Positions 40,368 to 42,201 of a stretch of DNA of 42,201 nt are shown one piece after another; positions within the stretch are counted from its first letter, which is position 1; each line of letters opens with the position of its first letter. Made by a program: the position numbers and the translations under genes. The stretch spans positions 1 through 42,201 of the forward strand of contig CAJFOV010000034.1 in the NCBI GenBank assembly GCA_904397835.1, read 5' to 3'. Below the pieces are notes generated by a model. That model saw nothing but the letters and a program-made list of their open reading frames with translations. It was not told the DNA's origin and made no database searches. Source of the DNA: Candidatus Aristotella avistercoris (GTDB lineage: Bacteria > Bacillota > Clostridia > Oscillospirales > Ruminococcaceae).

Positions 40368-41762
40368 CTAGTCCTCCAGGGCCAGGACCCGTGCCTTAAA
40401 GTCCTTGCCCCGCTCCTCAAAGTTGCGGTACAGGCCAAAGGAGGCGCAGGCCGGGGAGAGGGCCACCACATCCCCAGGCTGGGCCAGGGAGCGGGCCTTC
40501 TGAATGGCCTGCTCCATGTTCTCCACAAAATAGATCTGGGGGGTGCCCTCCCGGTGGGAGGGGTGGTTTTGGAAGGTCTCGGCCATGGTGTGGGCGGTGG
40601 CTCCCATGAGAATGAGGATCTTCACGTTCTCGTTGACCTTTTGGGCCATGGGCTCAAAGGACAGTTTTTTATCATAGCCGCCTGCCAGCAGGATCAGCCC
40701 GTCTGGGAAGGCGTTGAGGGCCGCCATGGTGCGGGAGGGGGTGGTGGCGATGGAATCATTGTAGTAGCGCACCCCGTCCAACTCCCGGACAAACTCGATG
40801 CGGTGCTCCACCCCGTGGAAGGAGGCGGCCACCTTGCGGAAGTTCTCCACCGAGACCAGGCCCCAGAGGGCGGTGATGGCGGCCAGATAGTTTTCCACAT
40901 TGTGCAGCCCCGGGATGACAATTTCCTTTTGCTCCATCACTGGAGTGACAGTTTTCCCGTCGGTGTAGTAGAGAATTCCATCCTCCCCCAGATAGGCCCC
41001 CCGCTGGGGTACCGTCCGGCGGGAGAAGGTGCAGGCCACACCCCGCACCTGGGGGAGAAAGCCGCGGGTGATGTCGTTGTCCCCATTGAGCACCGTGCGG
41101 GAAAAGGCGTTTTGGTGCAGGAAGATGTTCTGCTTGGCGCCGATATACTCCTCCATGGTGCCGTGGACATCCATGTGATTCTGGCAGATGTTGGTCACCA
41201 CGCTGATGGTGGGCGCGCAGCGCATGGAAATGAGCTGGAAGCTGGAGAGCTCCACCACCGCCACATCCTCCTGACGGATCTGCTCGATCTCCGGCAGCAG
41301 GGCCCGGCCGATGTTGCCCCCCAGGTGGACGGTTTTTCCCTGGGCTTTGAGCATCTCGCTGATGAGGGTGGTGGTGGTGGTCTTGCCGTCGGAACCGGTT
41401 ACAGCCACCGTGGGGCAGGGACACAGGTCAAAGAAGAGCTCCATCTCGCTGGTGACCACAATGCCCTCCTGCCGGGCCCGCTGAATGGCAGGCAGATTGT
41501 AATAGACCCCGGGGGAGCGCAGGAGCACCTCCTCCGTGAAATGATCCAAATAGGTCTCCCCTAGGATCAGCTCCACCCCCAGGTTCTGCAGCTCCTGGGC
41601 CAGCTCCCCCAGCTCCTGGGCCGTGCGCCGGTCCCGCAGGGACACCTTGGCCCCCTTTTGACAGAAGAGCCGGATGAGCTGGGTGTGGGAGACCCCCACC
41701 CCGATGAAGCCCACCTTGCGGCCCTTGATCCATGTAAAAAATTGCTCTGCACGCATCTGCAT
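40368..41762 (-). CDS. murD: UDP-N-acetylmuramoyl-L-alanine--D-glutamate ligase
   Basis: A 464-residue Mur ligase that adds D-Glu to UDP-MurNAc-L-Ala in peptidoglycan synthesis in the cytoplasm. The N-terminal Rossmann-like domain (GFIGVGVSHTQLI) is followed by the central ATPase domain with a P-loop TGSDGKTTT (122-130), the carbamylated-Lys region and the Mur motif NICQNHMDVHGTMEEY. The C-terminal domain has NDSIATTPSRTMAALNAF and GGYDKKLSF. Length is normal. It stands outside a division/cell-wall gene cluster, heading a five-gene operon with peptidases. The start at 41762 has GGGAGG seven bases upstream. Promoter at 41840-41868. Confidence 0.96.
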   Translation of the reverse strand: MQMRAEQFFTWIKGRKVGFIGVGVSHTQLIRLFCQKGAKVSLRDRRTAQELGELAQELQNLGVELILGETYLDHFTEEVLLRSPGVYYNLPAIQRARQEGIVVTSEMELFFDLCPCPTVAVTGSDGKTTTTTLISEMLKAQGKTVHLGGNIGRALLPEIEQIRQEDVAVVELSSFQLISMRCAPTISVVTNICQNHMDVHGTMEEYIGAKQNIFLHQNAFSRTVLNGDNDITRGFLPQVRGVACTFSRRTVPQRGAYLGEDGILYYTDGKTVTPVMEQKEIVIPGLHNVENYLAAITALWGLVSVENFRKVAASFHGVEHRIEFVRELDGVRYYNDSIATTPSRTMAALNAFPDGLILLAGGYDKKLSFEPMAQKVNENVKILILMGATAHTMAETFQNHPSHREGTPQIYFVENMEQAIQKARSLAQPGDVVALSPACASFGLYRNFEERGKDFKARVLALED

Positions 41763-41839
41763 TCCAATCCTCCCAACCGCCCATTTGGGGCGCTGTAACG
41801 TCTTTCTCTTCCTTAGAAAGCATAAGATAAACCAATCTT

Positions 41840-41868
41840 ATTATACGTTTCGTGGCAAAAGATTTCAA
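41840..41868 (-). promoter_or_regulatory. Promoter of the murD operon
   Basis: Minus-strand -35 TTGAAA (41863-41868), 17-bp spacer, perfect -10 TATAAT (41840-41845). A small GCGCCC/GGGCG hairpin precedes the murD ribosome-binding site. Confidence 0.85.
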
Positions 41869-41985
41869 GTGACCGGGATTTTCACCCATCTGCCCTGGAA
41901 AAAAGAGGGCCTCACCCTGGCATAAAAAGGCCGTTTTGGGCCATGCTTTTGCTGAGAGATTGTTACAAGAAAGGTGGAACAAGCC

Positions 41986-42201
41986 ATGGAGATCGCATTG
42001 AACCGCTCCCAGAGCACTGTAGACCAGGAACAGCACCAGACCGGCCTGAGCGATGAACAGCTGCTGGAGGAGCTGCGCCTGACCCAGCAGAACCTGCGCC
42101 GGGTGGAGCAGCTCTTCAACCTCACCAGCGATGAGGACCTGACCGAGAGCTTTATCTATGAGAGCAACGCCCTCTCCTCCCGGTACCGCTTTCTGCTGCG
42201 C
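41986..42201 (+). CDS. DUF2508 (YaaL-like) protein, 5' part only
   Basis: 72 residues are visible before the window ends. The sequence (LLEELRLTQQNLRRVEQLFN then LTSDEDLTESFIYESNALSSRYRFLL) has the pattern of small DUF2508 proteins, which are 75-90 residues in Firmicutes and often lie beside recR and bofA. The function is unknown. It starts at ATG 41986 with AAAGGTGG eight bases upstream. It is divergent from murD. Confidence 0.8.
   Translation, partial: MEIALNRSQSTVDQEQHQTGLSDEQLLEELRLTQQNLRRVEQLFNLTSDEDLTESFIYESNALSSRYRFLLR

Overview
The window reads as chromosomal DNA of a gut-type Clostridia (Bacillota). The Oscillospiraceae neighbourhood of Flavonifractor, Lawsonibacter and Intestinimonas is my best guess. 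Support comes from the high GC of the coding DNA, strong GGAGG-type ribosome-binding sites, several GTG and TTG starts, a DUF2508/YaaL gene, ECF-type vitamin uptake, an LtaS-type enzyme, 4Fe-4S ferredoxin chemistry and the lack of any outer-membrane genes. The taxonomy is inference. No cas genes, phage modules or complete insertion sequences were seen.

Layout. 1-3.6 kb: 5' part of glyS, divergent tRNA-Pro, an AT-rich stretch with a lone nucleotidyltransferase-like gene, a Nudix hydrolase and an alpha/beta hydrolase. 3.6-8.5 kb: a two-component system and an HtrA-like protease, separated by 1.3 kb of gene-free, hairpin-rich DNA. That gap holds three copies of a palindromic element alternating with unrelated hairpins. 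8.6-15.9 kb: a cobalamin-riboswitch operon encoding a surface beta-propeller protein, a DUF4430 lipoprotein and a complete ECF transporter (T, fused A-A', S). 16-19.4 kb: a divergent LCP-like protein and an aconitase-superfamily hydratase. 19.8-22.6 kb: an operon of a small DUF3311-like membrane protein, a sodium:solute symporter and a DUF6282-like metal hydrolase. 22.6-29.9 kb: a possible small peptide gene, a membrane glycosyltransferase, a DMT exporter, a YeiH-family transporter with a divergent LysR gene broken by an in-frame stop, and a ferredoxin protein divergent from a Crp/Fnr regulator. 30-35.8 kb: a BNR-like exported protein, a small membrane protein, a degenerate 0.8-kb stretch, a flavoprotein reductase, an LtaS-like enzyme and a tail-anchored protein. 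35.9-42.2 kb: tRNA-Leu, a five-gene operon (murD, two M42 peptidases, GNAT, methionine gamma-lyase family) and the start of a DUF2508 gene.

Functional links. The most coherent system is the B12-controlled operon. Riboswitch, attenuator, exported propeller, DUF4430 lipoprotein and ECF module together suggest capture and import of cobalamin or another corrinoid. This would be a Gram-positive parallel to Bacteroides BtuG (a beta-propeller) and animal transcobalamin (the DUF4430-like fold). The two-component system beside htrA resembles envelope-stress modules of the CssRS-HtrA kind. Two unrelated genes, glyS and the response regulator, share ordered sequence blocks in their 5' leaders, which suggests a common cis element.

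All starts were chosen by ribosome-binding site and family alignment by eye. No database search was possible.
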